A stretch of 32,502 bases of DNA from Chloroflexota bacterium (lineage in GTDB: Bacteria > Chloroflexota > Limnocylindria > Limnocylindrales > CSP1-4). Where the stretch lies: positions 1 through 32,502 of the forward strand of contig JAJYLZ010000038.1 in assembly GCA_021787395.1 (NCBI GenBank), given 5' to 3'. Positions 16,097 through 24,102 of the stretch are shown one piece after another (position 1 is the stretch's first letter; the number at the start of each line of letters is the position of its first letter). The position numbers and the translations under genes are program-made. Below the pieces are notes generated by a model. The model was not told the origin of the DNA and made no database searches. It saw only the letters and a program-made list of their open reading frames with translations.

Positions 16097-16954
16097 TCAC
16101 CCGATGCGCCGGAGCGCGTCCGCCGCGTCCGCATAGCCCCGGTAGCGCGAGTCCACCCGTTGCGCATCCAGCAGCGAGGCGACCGTCCGACGGCGCGATC
16201 CGAACGGCACCGCCGGGTCGAGCAGGACGAGGGAGCTCGTGACGCCCCGGGCTGGCTCGACGCCAGCAATCCACGCCGCGAGCTGGTCCGGAGGGTCCGG
16301 GCAGAGGGAGCCGAACGTCGCCCGGCGGAGGCGCAGCACGTGGAGGACCTCCGCCGACCACAGGCAGGCCATCACGTGGGTCACGCTGCGCCATCCCTCC
16401 GGGCCGATGCCCGCTCGCTCCGCCAGCGCGCGGGCGAGGTACTGACGCTTGGCGTTGTAGCTGCCGGCCGCCTCCTGGACGTTCGGGAATCGGGTGCGGT
16501 TCTCGATGTGGAGCAGGTCGCGCCCCTGCCAGGCCAGGAAGTCGGCCCTGCCCGCGAACTGGAAGTGCTGGTACGGCTCGTCCATGGCGACGGTCCGGCC
16601 GGCCCTGCCCATGGCGCGCGCCTCCATCTCGCCCATCGCCGCGTGGACGAAGTCCTCGGCCTCGACGTCCCTGCTCGCGGCGGCCGAGCGGCGGCGTTCA
16701 TGCTGGAACGAGAGCGACGGGCGCAGGCCCAGCGCCAGCCCCAGACGCGCGTAGGACTCGAGGCTGGCGGCGTTGCCGGCTTCGATCCCGTGGACCCCCG
16801 CGAGCGCGACCCCAGCCCGGCCGGCCGCCTCGCGCAGGGTCCAGCCCCGGCGCCTGCGCTCCTCGCGGACCAGCGCGCCCGCGTCCATGGCCATGCGCGC
16901 GAGAGCTGCTGCGGCGGCGGGAGACATGGGCTCGGAGCGACGACGGGGCGACAT
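16097..16954 (-). CDS. HTH-XRE protein with PD-(D/E)XK-like domain
   Basis: 285 residues. The helix-turn-helix is at about 25-80 (VREERRRRGWTLREAAGRAG, then VALAGVHGIEAG). The C-terminal domain has D138 (GRADFLAWQGRD) followed by E151 in LLHIENRTRF and NAKRQYLA, a layout like a PD-(D/E)XK nuclease-fold core. Whether it cuts DNA is unknown; regulatory proteins with this pair of domains are the simplest reading. The ATG at 16954 is used; an ATG at 16927 also keeps the HTH. No clear Shine-Dalgarno. It separates the catalytic formate dehydrogenase gene from the rest of the complex. It is not obviously similar in sequence to the HTH protein at 8330-9046 outside the HTH. Confidence 0.7.
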   Translation of the reverse strand: MSPRRRSEPMSPAAAAALARMAMDAGALVREERRRRGWTLREAAGRAGVALAGVHGIEAGNAASLESYARLGLALGLRPSLSFQHERRRSAAASRDVEAEDFVHAAMGEMEARAMGRAGRTVAMDEPYQHFQFAGRADFLAWQGRDLLHIENRTRFPNVQEAAGSYNAKRQYLARALAERAGIGPEGWRSVTHVMACLWSAEVLHVLRLRRATFGSLCPDPPDQLAAWIAGVEPARGVTSSLVLLDPAVPFGSRRRTVASLLDAQRVDSRYRGYADAADALRRIG

Positions 16955-17123
16955 TCCGAACCGAGTGAACACGGGATCGCTTACCCGCCGCTTAGAGCCC
17001 CCTGGGAGCGCCGCCCGGGCGACTTGCCCGGGCACGGCGGTGCGCGCCGAGGGGTGGCGGAGCCCGCGAGGCTGCGAGCGGGCGTGACCCGAGGGCGCCG
17101 AAGGGCCGGCTCTGCCTCGCCCT

Positions 17124-17147
17124 GTTCGGACCATTCGGAAAGCGGCC
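17124..17147. repeat. 24-bp motif flanking HTH-XRE gene, copy upstream
   Basis: Partner of 16052-16075. It lies in the 269-bp gap between the HTH-XRE start and the formate dehydrogenase stop. The core TTCGGA-CCA-TTCGGA is a direct repeat of a hexamer, as in operators bound by dimers in tandem. The gap otherwise holds GC-rich palindromes (CGCCCGGGCG) but no gene. Confidence 0.4.
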
Positions 17148-17223
17148 GCACTGGTCGCGGCGCCCGGGCGACAGTGGCGGCTGCGGCCCCGCGGCGTCGC
17201 AGCGGGCTCAGGCCCAGTCGAGG

Positions 17224-19140
17224 TCAGCCCGCCGGGGCCGGCTCCAGCTTCTCGATCCTGACGGCGGCCGCCTTGTACTCGGCGGTGCCCGCGCGGGGAT
17301 CGGTGGCGTCGATCGTGAGCAGGTTGACGTCCACCTCGTCGGGGAAGTGGAAGGTCATGAACGCGAGCCCCGGTCGCAGGCCGCGCTCGGTGCGCACGGG
17401 CGCCTTGACCGCGCCGCGGCGGGTGACCACCCGCACGACCTCGCCGTCGGTGAGGCCGAGCCGATCCATGTCCTCGGGGCACAGGTCGAGCGTTTCGCCC
17501 TTGCGCTTCGGGTAGCGCAGCAGCCCGGACTGGACGCCCGTGTTGTACGAGTCGAGCCGCCGCCCGGTGGTCAGGCGGATCGGGAACTCCTCGCTGAGCG
17601 CCTCGACCGGCGGGTCGTGGTCGACCGGGCAGAACGGGGCGCGCTTGCCCGGCACCGGGTCCGCCCACAGCCGCGAGTGCAGGAAGCGCTCGCCCGGGTG
17701 GTTCTCGTCGTAGCACGGCCATTGCAGGCCGCCCTCCGACTCGAGGCGCGCGTAGGTCATGCCCCGGTACGCCCCGGCGAGGCCGCGGAGCTCGTCCCAC
17801 ACCCGCTCTGGCGAGGCCTCGCCCCAGTCGTGACCGAGGCGCTTGGCGAGCTCGAAGATGATCCAGAGGTCGTCCCTGGCGTCGCCCGGCGGCTCCATCG
17901 CCTTGTGCACGCGCTGCACCCGGCGCTCGGAGTTGGTGAACGTGCCGTCGCTCTCGGCCCAGGCGGCGGCGGCCGGCAGCACCACGTCCGCCATCTCGGC
18001 GGTGGCGGTCAGGAACACGTCCTGGGCGACCATGAACTCGAGGCCGGCCAGCAGGCGCCGCACCCGCTTGACGTCCGCCTCGGACTGGGCCGGGTTCTCG
18101 CCGATGCAGTACAGGGCGGTGAGCTCGCCCCGCTCCATCGCGTCGTACATGGCGGTCAGGTTCCAGCCCTTCTTGGGCGGCACCGTCACGCCCCACGCGC
18201 GGTCGAACGGCTCGCGGAGCGCGTCGTTCTCGACGTGCTGGAAGCCGGGCAGGCGGTCGGGCAGCGCGCCCATGTCGCCGCCGCCCTGGACGTTGTTCTG
18301 GCCCCGGATCGGGCTGATCCCCGAGCCCCACTTGCCCACGTGGCCGGTCAGGAGCGCGAGGTTGATGAGTGCGAGGACGTTGTCCACCGCGTTGTGGTGC
18401 TCGGTGATGCCCAGCGTCCAGCAGAGCACGGCCTTGTCCGCGGTGGCGTACACGTGGGCGGCCTCGCGGATGGCCGCTGCGGGGACGCCGGTGACGCGCT
18501 CCGCGTACTCCAGCGTGTACGGCTGCACCTGCTGGCGGTAGGCCTCATAGCCCGACGTGGCGCGGCCGATGAACTCGTCGGCCGCGAGGCCCGCCTCGAT
18601 GATCTCGCGGCCCATCGCGTTGGCGAGCGCGATGTCCGACCCGACGTCCAGGCCGAGCCACAGGTCGGCCCACTCCGCCGACGACGTCCGGCGGGGGTCC
18701 ACCGCGATCAGGCGCGCGCCGTTGCGGATGCCCTTGAGCAGGTGCTGGAAGAAGATCGGATGCGTCTCCCGGGCGTTGCTGCCCCACAGGAGGATGACGT
18801 CCGTCTCCTCGGCCTCACGATATGAGCTGGTCCCGCCGCCAGCGCCGAACACGGTCGCCAGACCGACGACAGAGGGCGCGTGTCAGGTGCGGTTGCAGCT
18901 GTCGATGTTGTTCGTGCCCAGGACAGTGCGGGCGAACTTCTGGGCCGCGAAGTTGACCTCATTGGTCGACTTGCTGCACGAGAAGATCCCGAACGTCTTG
19001 GGCCCGTGCGCCGCGCCGGCCGCCCGCAGCCCGTCGGCGACCCGGTCCAGCGCCTCGTCCCAGGTTGCGGGGCGGAGCGGGGAGCTGCGGTCACCGTCGC
19101 GCACGAGCGGCGTGGTGAGGCGGACGTACTCCTTCGGCAC
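17224..19140 (-). CDS. Formate dehydrogenase catalytic subunit, selenocysteine-containing, lacking the N-terminal Fe-S domain
   Basis: 638 residues if the UGA at 18883-18885 is read as Sec86. Residues 1-85 (PKEYVRLTTPLVRDGDR... NNIDSCNRT) and 87 onward (HAPSVVGLATVFGAGG) join in one frame and give the formate dehydrogenase active-site block R-T-U-H-x-P-S. Further family blocks are GITEHHNAVDNV, RGQNNVQGGGDMG, CIGENPAQSEAD, FLTATAEMADVVLPAA and a C-terminal pterin-binding domain (FPIRLTTGRRLDSYNTGVQS). Sec is the Mo/W ligand and the His beside it helps catalysis. The N-terminal Cys-rich [4Fe-4S] domain is missing; it is encoded at 11071-12141. The GTG at 19140 is the only start in the open frame and has GAGG 8 nt upstream. 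Conventional gene calling would give two fragments or a false start at 18852. Confidence 0.93.
18842..18885 (-). promoter_or_regulatory. Bacterial SECIS element directing UGA-Sec decoding
   Basis: Immediately 3' of the UGA the mRNA can fold into a perfect 6-bp upper stem (18870-18865 with 18859-18854, one U-G pair) capped by a GGUCU loop (18864-18860). A possible lower stem pairs GCGCC (18879-18875) with GGCGC (18846-18842). The GGU is the seventh codon after the UGA, the same place as in E. coli fdhF as I recall it, and the GGUC loop is the part SelB binds in that system. Confidence 0.88.
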
Positions 19141-19445
19141 TTGCGGTACCTCGGTTGCTGGAGGGTCCGACGGGTGCAGTGTAGTCGCGCGGGCGGCGGG
19201 GGCGTGGCGACAAATGACGCACCGCGCGTGTCAGATGCGCTGCACCTCGGTCGGCAGAGCGGTCTGGGCGCGGCCGATGGCGCAGCCGAGGGCCGGCCGC
19301 CGGAGCGGTCGCGGCGCGGCCGACGGGCGGGTGGGCCCGGCCCGAGGGACCCATCGGGTCGCGAGTTGGGGCCGACCGGACCGGGTCGCACGCCCCTGTC
19401 CGCGGTTTGCTAGGCGGGCGTCCGGGCTTCGTCGAGGATGGGGAT
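19141..19445. other. Gene-free stretch between formate dehydrogenase and membrane-protein genes
   Basis: Divergent intergenic region with no convincing gene. It contains the Shine-Dalgarno for the formate dehydrogenase gene (GAGG, 19149-19152) and a possible -10, TACACT on the minus strand at about 19178-19183, without a good -35. It also contains a second UGA in the formate dehydrogenase frame at 19231-19233, whose surrounding 16 nt match the Sec codon context at 15 positions. Confidence 0.5.
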
Positions 19446-19892
19446 GTGAAGGCTCAGGTCGCACTCAGGGCAGCCGGGGTGGAGCGGCCCGGCTACGTCT
19501 GGATCGCAGTGGCGCTCGAGGTGGTCACGGGCGTGATGGCCATCCCGGTGGGGGTCATGTTCCTGCTGGACCCGACCGGCGTGATGGTCCAGCTCCCGCC
19601 AGGCTGGATCGAGGCGACCCCGTTCGGGTCCTACTTCGTCCCGGGCCTGTACCTGCTGCTCGTCAACGGCTTCGGCATGCTGGCCCTCGCCGCCCTGTCC
19701 GTGCGGCGGCACTGGCTGGCGCCATGGCTGACCGGGACGCTGGGCGTGGGCCTGATCGTGTGGATCGCGGTCGAGATCCTGGTCATGCCCGAGACCATGG
19801 TCTTGACCTGGGTGTTCCTGGCCATCGGGCTCGGGCTCGGCTTCGCGGCGCTGTTCTGGCTGCGCCAGACCCGCCAGCTTCGTATCTGGTAG
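19446..19892 (+). CDS. Small four-helix membrane protein of unknown function
   Basis: 148 residues with about four hydrophobic segments: VWIAVALEVVTGVMAIPVGV, SYFVPGLYLLLVNGFGMLAL, WLTGTLGVGLIVWIAVEILV and TWVFLAIGLGLGFAALFWL. A short charged tail (RQTRQLRIW) follows. The composition and length resemble small uncharacterised integral membrane proteins; no motif gives a function. The GTG at 19446 is preferred because GAGG lies 8 nt upstream; a TTG at 19407 would add an unlikely N-terminus. It is divergent from the formate dehydrogenase gene and 173 bp before mttB on the same strand. Confidence 0.7.
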   Translation: MKAQVALRAAGVERPGYVWIAVALEVVTGVMAIPVGVMFLLDPTGVMVQLPPGWIEATPFGSYFVPGLYLLLVNGFGMLALAALSVRRHWLAPWLTGTLGVGLIVWIAVEILVMPETMVLTWVFLAIGLGLGFAALFWLRQTRQLRIW

Positions 19893-20065
19893 CGCCTCCT
19901 CGCCGGGCCGGAGGCGACGCCGACCGGGCCGGTCTACTGGCCCGCGGGGATGCCGCCGCGCCGCCGAGCATCCCCAGACCGCTCGTCGCGACCCGGCAGC
20001 CCGGTGGCCAGCCCGCTCTGCTAGCGTCCGCCCAGCGTCCGCGATCGTCCCGTGCTGGAGCTGCC

Positions 20066-21508
20066 ATGACCACGTCCCTCCGCGTCCTGTCCGACGCCGA
20101 GATCGCCGAGATCCACGAGAAGAGCCTGGCGGTCCTGGCGCGCACCGGGATGCGGATCGACTCGGAGCGCGCCCGCCGGATCCTCGCGGAGGCCGGCGCG
20201 CAGGTGGACCACGCCGAGCGGAGGGTCCGCTTCCCGCGCTCGCTCGTCGAGGCGTCGCTGGCCGCGGCGCCCCGCCGCTTCTCGCTGGGCGGCCGGCGCG
20301 AGGGCTTCGAGCTGCCCATGAACGTCGGCGAGTGCACGCTCATGCCCGACGGCGAGACGACGACGTTCTACGACCCGGCCACCGGCGAGCGCCGCGCGCC
20401 GACGCACCGGGACTGGGCCGACGCGACCCGGCTGATCGACACCATGGACGAGGTCGGTCTGTACTGGCAGATGGTCACCGCCGGCGAGGAGGGCCCGGAC
20501 CCGGCCCGGTCGGCGCGCCAATGGCGCGACAAGCACACGCTGTTCTCCAAGCACGTCCAGGACGAGATCGCGAGCCCCCGCGAGACCGAGTGGCTGCTGC
20601 GGATCCTGGACACGATCCACGGCGGCCGGGAGCGCGTGCGCGCGCTCCACCCGTTCAGCGTGCTGTTCTGCCCCGTGTCCCCGCTGGCGATGGAGGCAGC
20701 GCACACCGACGCGTACCTGGCCACCGCGGGCTGGGACATCCCGATCGCGGTCATGCCCATGCCGATGATGGGCACGTCGGCGCCGGTGGGCCTCACCTCC
20801 ACGGTGGTCTCCGGCAACGCCGAGGTGCTGGGCGCCCTGTGCCTGGTCCAGGCGATGGCGCCGGGGACCCCGTTCATCTACGCCCCCGCCCTGGCGGCGA
20901 TGGAGCCGCGCACCGGACGCTGGGCCGGCGGCGGCCCCGAGCACGCGCTGCTGGGCGCGGCCACGACCGAGATGGGCCGCTTCTACGGCCTGCCGGTCAC
21001 CGCGTCGAACGGCGGCACGGACCACTTCGCGGCCGGCATCCAGTCGGCCTACGAGCGGACCGTCAACTGGCTGCTGCCGGTGCTCTCGTGGCCGGACATC
21101 CTGATCGGCCCCGGGTCGCTGGGCGGCGCGTCCACGCTGTGCCTCGAGACCATGGTGATCGACGTCGAGATCTACCGCGCCTGCCGGCGGGTGGCCCGCG
21201 GCTTGGGCGGCGGCGTCGGCGAGGCGGACGTGGTCGAGGCCCTCGACGAGGTGGGGCCGGTCGGCGACTTCCTGTCCCGGGCGGCCACCCGCGACGCCGT
21301 GCGCGGCGGCGAGTGGTTCATGCCGCGCCTCGGCTGGCACGGCACCTGGGACCGATTCGAGGCCGCCGGCCGGCCGGACATCCTCGACGAGGCGCGGGAG
21401 AAGGCGTTCGCGGCCATCCGGGCGCACGAGCCGCTGCCGTTCGCCGAAGGCGTGGCGGAGGCGCTCGACGGGATCGTGGCGGCGGCCGAGGCGGCCACCG
21501 CGGGCTGA
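20066..21508 (+). CDS. MttB-family (trimethylamine/glycine-betaine type) methyltransferase, no pyrrolysine
   Basis: 480 residues, close to the family's normal length, with MttB-type blocks: EIHEKSLAVLARTGMRIDS, AGAQVDHAERRVRFPRSLV, FSVLFCPVSPLAMEAAHTDA, GLPVTASNGGTDHFAAGIQS and GPGSLGGASTLCLETMVID. The frame is open throughout, so the pyrrolysine that defines true trimethylamine enzymes is replaced by an ordinary residue. Such homologues include MtgB, which moves a methyl group from glycine betaine to a corrinoid protein; the substrate here is unknown. The ATG has GGAG 5 nt upstream. No corrinoid protein is next to it, but a Co/Ni transporter lies 4 kb away. It converges on the SRPBCC gene. 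Confidence 0.88.
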   Translation: MTTSLRVLSDAEIAEIHEKSLAVLARTGMRIDSERARRILAEAGAQVDHAERRVRFPRSLVEASLAAAPRRFSLGGRREGFELPMNVGECTLMPDGETTTFYDPATGERRAPTHRDWADATRLIDTMDEVGLYWQMVTAGEEGPDPARSARQWRDKHTLFSKHVQDEIASPRETEWLLRILDTIHGGRERVRALHPFSVLFCPVSPLAMEAAHTDAYLATAGWDIPIAVMPMPMMGTSAPVGLTSTVVSGNAEVLGALCLVQAMAPGTPFIYAPALAAMEPRTGRWAGGGPEHALLGAATTEMGRFYGLPVTASNGGTDHFAAGIQSAYERTVNWLLPVLSWPDILIGPGSLGGASTLCLETMVIDVEIYRACRRVARGLGGGVGEADVVEALDEVGPVGDFLSRAATRDAVRGGEWFMPRLGWHGTWDRFEAAGRPDILDEAREKAFAAIRAHEPLPFAEGVAEALDGIVAAAEAATAG

Positions 21509-21629
21509 CCGGCCCGAGCCGCGGGCCGGGCGCCCCGGATCGCCCGGTGTCCGGTCGGGATCCGAGCAGACGCGCAGTTCGCGACGGGCCGACGACCGGT
21601 GGGGGGCCCGGCCGAAGGCCCGCCGCGGA

Positions 21630-21651
21630 GCGCCCCGAGTCGTCGGGGCGC
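21630..21651. terminator. Hairpin between converging mttB-family and SRPBCC genes
   Basis: GCGCCCCGA (21630-21638) pairs perfectly with 21643-21651 around a 4-nt loop, in the 165-bp gap between two convergent stops. A second short palindrome, GGCCCG/CGGGCC, directly follows the mttB stop. It is probably a bidirectional terminator, though U-runs are absent. Confidence 0.45.
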
Positions 21652-21673
21652 CCGTGGAAGCGGATGGAGCGGC

Positions 21674-22138
21674 TCAGACGGCCGCCGGCTGCCTCGCCGG
21701 GGCCACCGCCGCGAAGTTCTCCACCATGTGCCTGACGGCGCGGTCGAGGCCGCCGTGGTACACGAAGCGGTCCACGACGCCCGCGAACAGGCCCTCCCGC
21801 TCGTACTCGACGTCGATCGTGAACAGCGTGCCGCCGTCCGCCCGCTCGAAGCGGTACCACCAGTCGGAGCTGTCGTGCTCGGCCACGAGGCGCAGGTGGA
21901 GCAGCTCCGGACGGGCGGCCTCGAGGACCGTGACGCCGTAGCTGGTGCTCTGGCCCACGAGGTCGATGACTCCGTCGAACGTGGCGCCGACGTGGTCGAG
22001 CGGCTGCACGACGCGGAAGTACTCCAGGTAGGGGCTCCACTCGCGCAGGCGGTCGGCCTGCAGCAGGAACTCGAACGCGTGCTCGATCGGCGTCTCGACT
22101 CGGATCTGCTGGTGCACGCGGTTGCTGATGGCGCTCAT
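21674..22138 (-). CDS. SRPBCC (START/polyketide-cyclase-like) family protein
   Basis: 154 residues forming one SRPBCC fold: an N-terminal strand (NRVHQQIRVETPIEHAFEFL), a helix with DRLREWSPYLEYFRVVQP, long strands (FDGVIDLVGQSTSYGVTVLE, HLRLVAEHDSSDWWYRFERA) and a C-terminal helix (YHGGLDRAVRHMVENFAAV). The family makes a deep hydrophobic pocket that binds or transforms small lipophilic molecules; which one cannot be told here. The ATG at 22138 has a very good Shine-Dalgarno (AGGAGGT, about 5 nt upstream). It is divergent from the zinc-ribbon membrane protein with 264 bp between, in which I see no gene. Confidence 0.82.
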   Translation of the reverse strand: MSAISNRVHQQIRVETPIEHAFEFLLQADRLREWSPYLEYFRVVQPLDHVGATFDGVIDLVGQSTSYGVTVLEAARPELLHLRLVAEHDSSDWWYRFERADGGTLFTIDVEYEREGLFAGVVDRFVYHGGLDRAVRHMVENFAAVAPARQPAAV

Positions 22139-22402
22139 GGCCACCTCCTGCGTTCCACGCAGGCCGGTTCCGCCAGTGGCTCGGCGCGGCCCCGGCGGCG
22201 CAACGGTTTCGGGTCGCGCGTCGTCGCCTCCTGCGTGGCCCCACCTTCGTGCCGCCGGCGGTCCGCCGCCAGAGGCAGAGGTAGCGAACAGGCCGGTCCA
22301 GCGAACCCCGGCGAGGGCGGGGCCAGCCCCAGGGCGGACGACCCGGCGGGGGCACCGTGCGCTTCGGGGCGCCCCCGCCGCGGGGCGGGTACGCTTGGAG
22401 CG

Positions 22403-22975
22403 ATGACTGCCGAGGGAGACGCGCCGGCCGACGGCGGGCCGATGTTCTGCTATCGCCACCCCGACCGCGAGACGTGGGTGCGCTGCGGCCGCTGCGACCG
22501 GCCCATCTGCACGCAGTGCGCGATGCAAGGCCCGGTCGGCCTCCGCTGCCGCGAGTGCGGCAAGCCCGCCCGCGACCCGATGAGCGCGTTCACGCCCGCC
22601 CAGCTGCTCGGCGGCTTCGCCGCCTCGTTCGGCGGCGGGCTGCTGGCCGCCTACATCTCCGGCATGTTCGGCTTCTTCGCCCTGTTCGTCGCGTTCTTCG
22701 CCGGCGGGCTGATCGTCGAGGGCATCACGCGGATCACCGGCTACAAGATGGGCACGACGATGGACGCCATCGTGTACGGCGGGATCATCGCCGGCGCGGC
22801 CGTGGCGTTCTGGTTCGCCAACGCCCACCTGATCGACCTGTTCCTGCGCCTGGGGGCCGACGCCGGCTCGGCCAACGGCGGCACGGGCTTGGGCGGCATG
22901 CTGGCCCAGCAGGCGTTCTGGGCAGCGATCGGGGCCGCGTTCACCGTGCTGGGCGCTCGCGCGCGGGGCCGCTGA
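22403..22975 (+). CDS. Zinc-ribbon/B-box-like membrane protein
   Basis: 190 residues. The N-terminal 55 hold eight likely zinc ligands, C16, H19, C28, C31, C36, C39, C49 and C52 (CYRHPDRETWVRCGRCDRPIC, then TQCA and CRECG), as in the B-box-like heads found on some rhomboid-family and other membrane proteins. Membrane segments follow at about 64-108 (probably two helices), 122-142 and 165-183. The rhomboid catalytic GxSG/His pair is not present. Function is unknown. TACGCT (22390-22395) lies 7 nt before the ATG, and GGAG is too close (2 nt) to be a good ribosome site, so leaderless initiation is likely. It converges on selD. Confidence 0.78.
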   Translation: MTAEGDAPADGGPMFCYRHPDRETWVRCGRCDRPICTQCAMQGPVGLRCRECGKPARDPMSAFTPAQLLGGFAASFGGGLLAAYISGMFGFFALFVAFFAGGLIVEGITRITGYKMGTTMDAIVYGGIIAGAAVAFWFANAHLIDLFLRLGADAGSANGGTGLGGMLAQQAFWAAIGAAFTVLGARARGR

Positions 22976-23016
22976 GCGGCGCTGGCGGTCGCTGGCGACG
23001 GCGCGACGGCGAGCTC

Positions 23017-24096
23017 CTAGCGCAGGGCGACGCCCGGCGCCTCGCCGGGCCCCAGGGCCTCGACCGTCCCGACCCGCCACGCCTCGACGCCGGCCGCCGC
23101 CAGCGCGGCCTCCACCGCCGCCAGCGACGCCGCCGGCACGGCCGCCAGCAGGCCCCCGGAGGTCTGCGGGTCGTGGGCGAGCGCCACGAGCTCGGGGGCG
23201 ACGCCGGGGGCGACCGCCAGGGACGTCGCGGTGAACCGCCGGTTGTGGCCCGCCCCGCCGGTCTCGACCCCAGCCCGGGCCGCCTCGAGCGCCCCGCCGA
23301 GCGCCGGCAGCGCCGCCGCCTCGAAGGCCAGTCGGGCCCTCGAGGCCCGTGCCATCTCGAGGCCGTGGCCGAGCAGCCCGAACCCCGTCACGTCGGTGGC
23401 GCCGGCGATCGCGTGCCGGGCGAGCACCTCCGACGCGGCGCGGTTGAGCCGCCGCATCTGGGCGACGGCCGCGTCGAAGTCGGCCTGTCGGGCGCCCGGC
23501 GCGCTCCTCCCGCTCACGAGCAGGCCCGTGCCGAGCCGCTTGGTGAGCAGCAGGATGTCGCCCGGACGGGCGCCGCCCTTCCGGAACAGCCGGTCGGGGT
23601 GGGCCGCGCCGATCACCGCCAGGCCGTACTTGGGCTCCGCGTCCTTGATCGTGTGCCCGCCCGCGAGCACGCCGCCCGCCTCGCGGACCTTGTCGGCGGC
23701 CGCCTCGAAGATGGCCGCCAGCACCTCGCGCGGCAGCTCCTCCGGGAAGGCGGCGATGGACAGGGCGAACAGCACCCGGCCGCCCATCGCGAACACGTCC
23801 GACAGCGCGTTGGCGGCCGCGATCTCCCCGAACGCCGCCGGGTCGTCCACGAGCGGCGGGAAGAAGTCGAGCGTGCCCAGGACGGCGAGGTCCTCGGCCA
23901 CCCGATAGGCCGCCGCGTCGTCCGGCGGCTCGAGCCCGGCGATCAGGCGCTCGCCGTCGGGCAGGCCGTCGATCGCCCGGGCCCCCAGCCCGGCCAGCGC
24001 GTCGGCGAGCAGGTCCGCCCCCAGCTTCGCGGCGCAGCCGCCGCAGTCGGTGAAGTCGGTGAGCCGGATCGGCGGCAGGTCGGGACGCGCGGTCAT
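23017..24096 (-). CDS. selD: Selenide, water dikinase (selenophosphate synthetase)
   Basis: 359 residues. SelD makes selenophosphate, the selenium donor for Sec-tRNA, from selenide and ATP. The N-terminal active-site loop reads TDCGGCAAKL; C21 and K24 align with the catalytic Cys17 and Lys20 of the E. coli enzyme, so this SelD uses Cys and not Sec. Other family blocks are DVFAMGGRVLFALSIAAFP, GGHTIKDAEPKYGLAVIG, GRSAPGARQADF, TDVTGFGLLGHGLEMA and DPQTSGGLLAAVP. On the minus strand TATCAT lies 6 nt before the ATG with no Shine-Dalgarno, so the mRNA is probably leaderless. It is divergent from selC; a 24-bp palindrome lies between them. Confidence 0.96.
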   Translation of the reverse strand: MTARPDLPPIRLTDFTDCGGCAAKLGADLLADALAGLGARAIDGLPDGERLIAGLEPPDDAAAYRVAEDLAVLGTLDFFPPLVDDPAAFGEIAAANALSDVFAMGGRVLFALSIAAFPEELPREVLAAIFEAAADKVREAGGVLAGGHTIKDAEPKYGLAVIGAAHPDRLFRKGGARPGDILLLTKRLGTGLLVSGRSAPGARQADFDAAVAQMRRLNRAASEVLARHAIAGATDVTGFGLLGHGLEMARASRARLAFEAAALPALGGALEAARAGVETGGAGHNRRFTATSLAVAPGVAPELVALAHDPQTSGGLLAAVPAASLAAVEAALAAAGVEAWRVGTVEALGPGEAPGVALR

Positions 24097-24102
24097 GCGC
24101 CG

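Noticed and set aside
18883..18885. UGA as a nonsense mutation making formate dehydrogenase a pseudogene
   Set aside because: Both sides are intact and in frame, the codon sits exactly at the Sec site, a SECIS hairpin follows, and selA, selB, selC and selD are all present.
19231..19233. Upstream in-frame UGA as a second Sec codon extending the formate dehydrogenase N-terminus
   Set aside because: No GGUC-loop hairpin follows, the upstream translation is Arg/Pro-rich junk, and the GTG at 19140 has a good ribosome site.
20066..21508. Pyrrolysine-containing trimethylamine methyltransferase
   Set aside because: The full-length frame has no internal TAG, and no pylT, pylS or pylBCD genes are seen.
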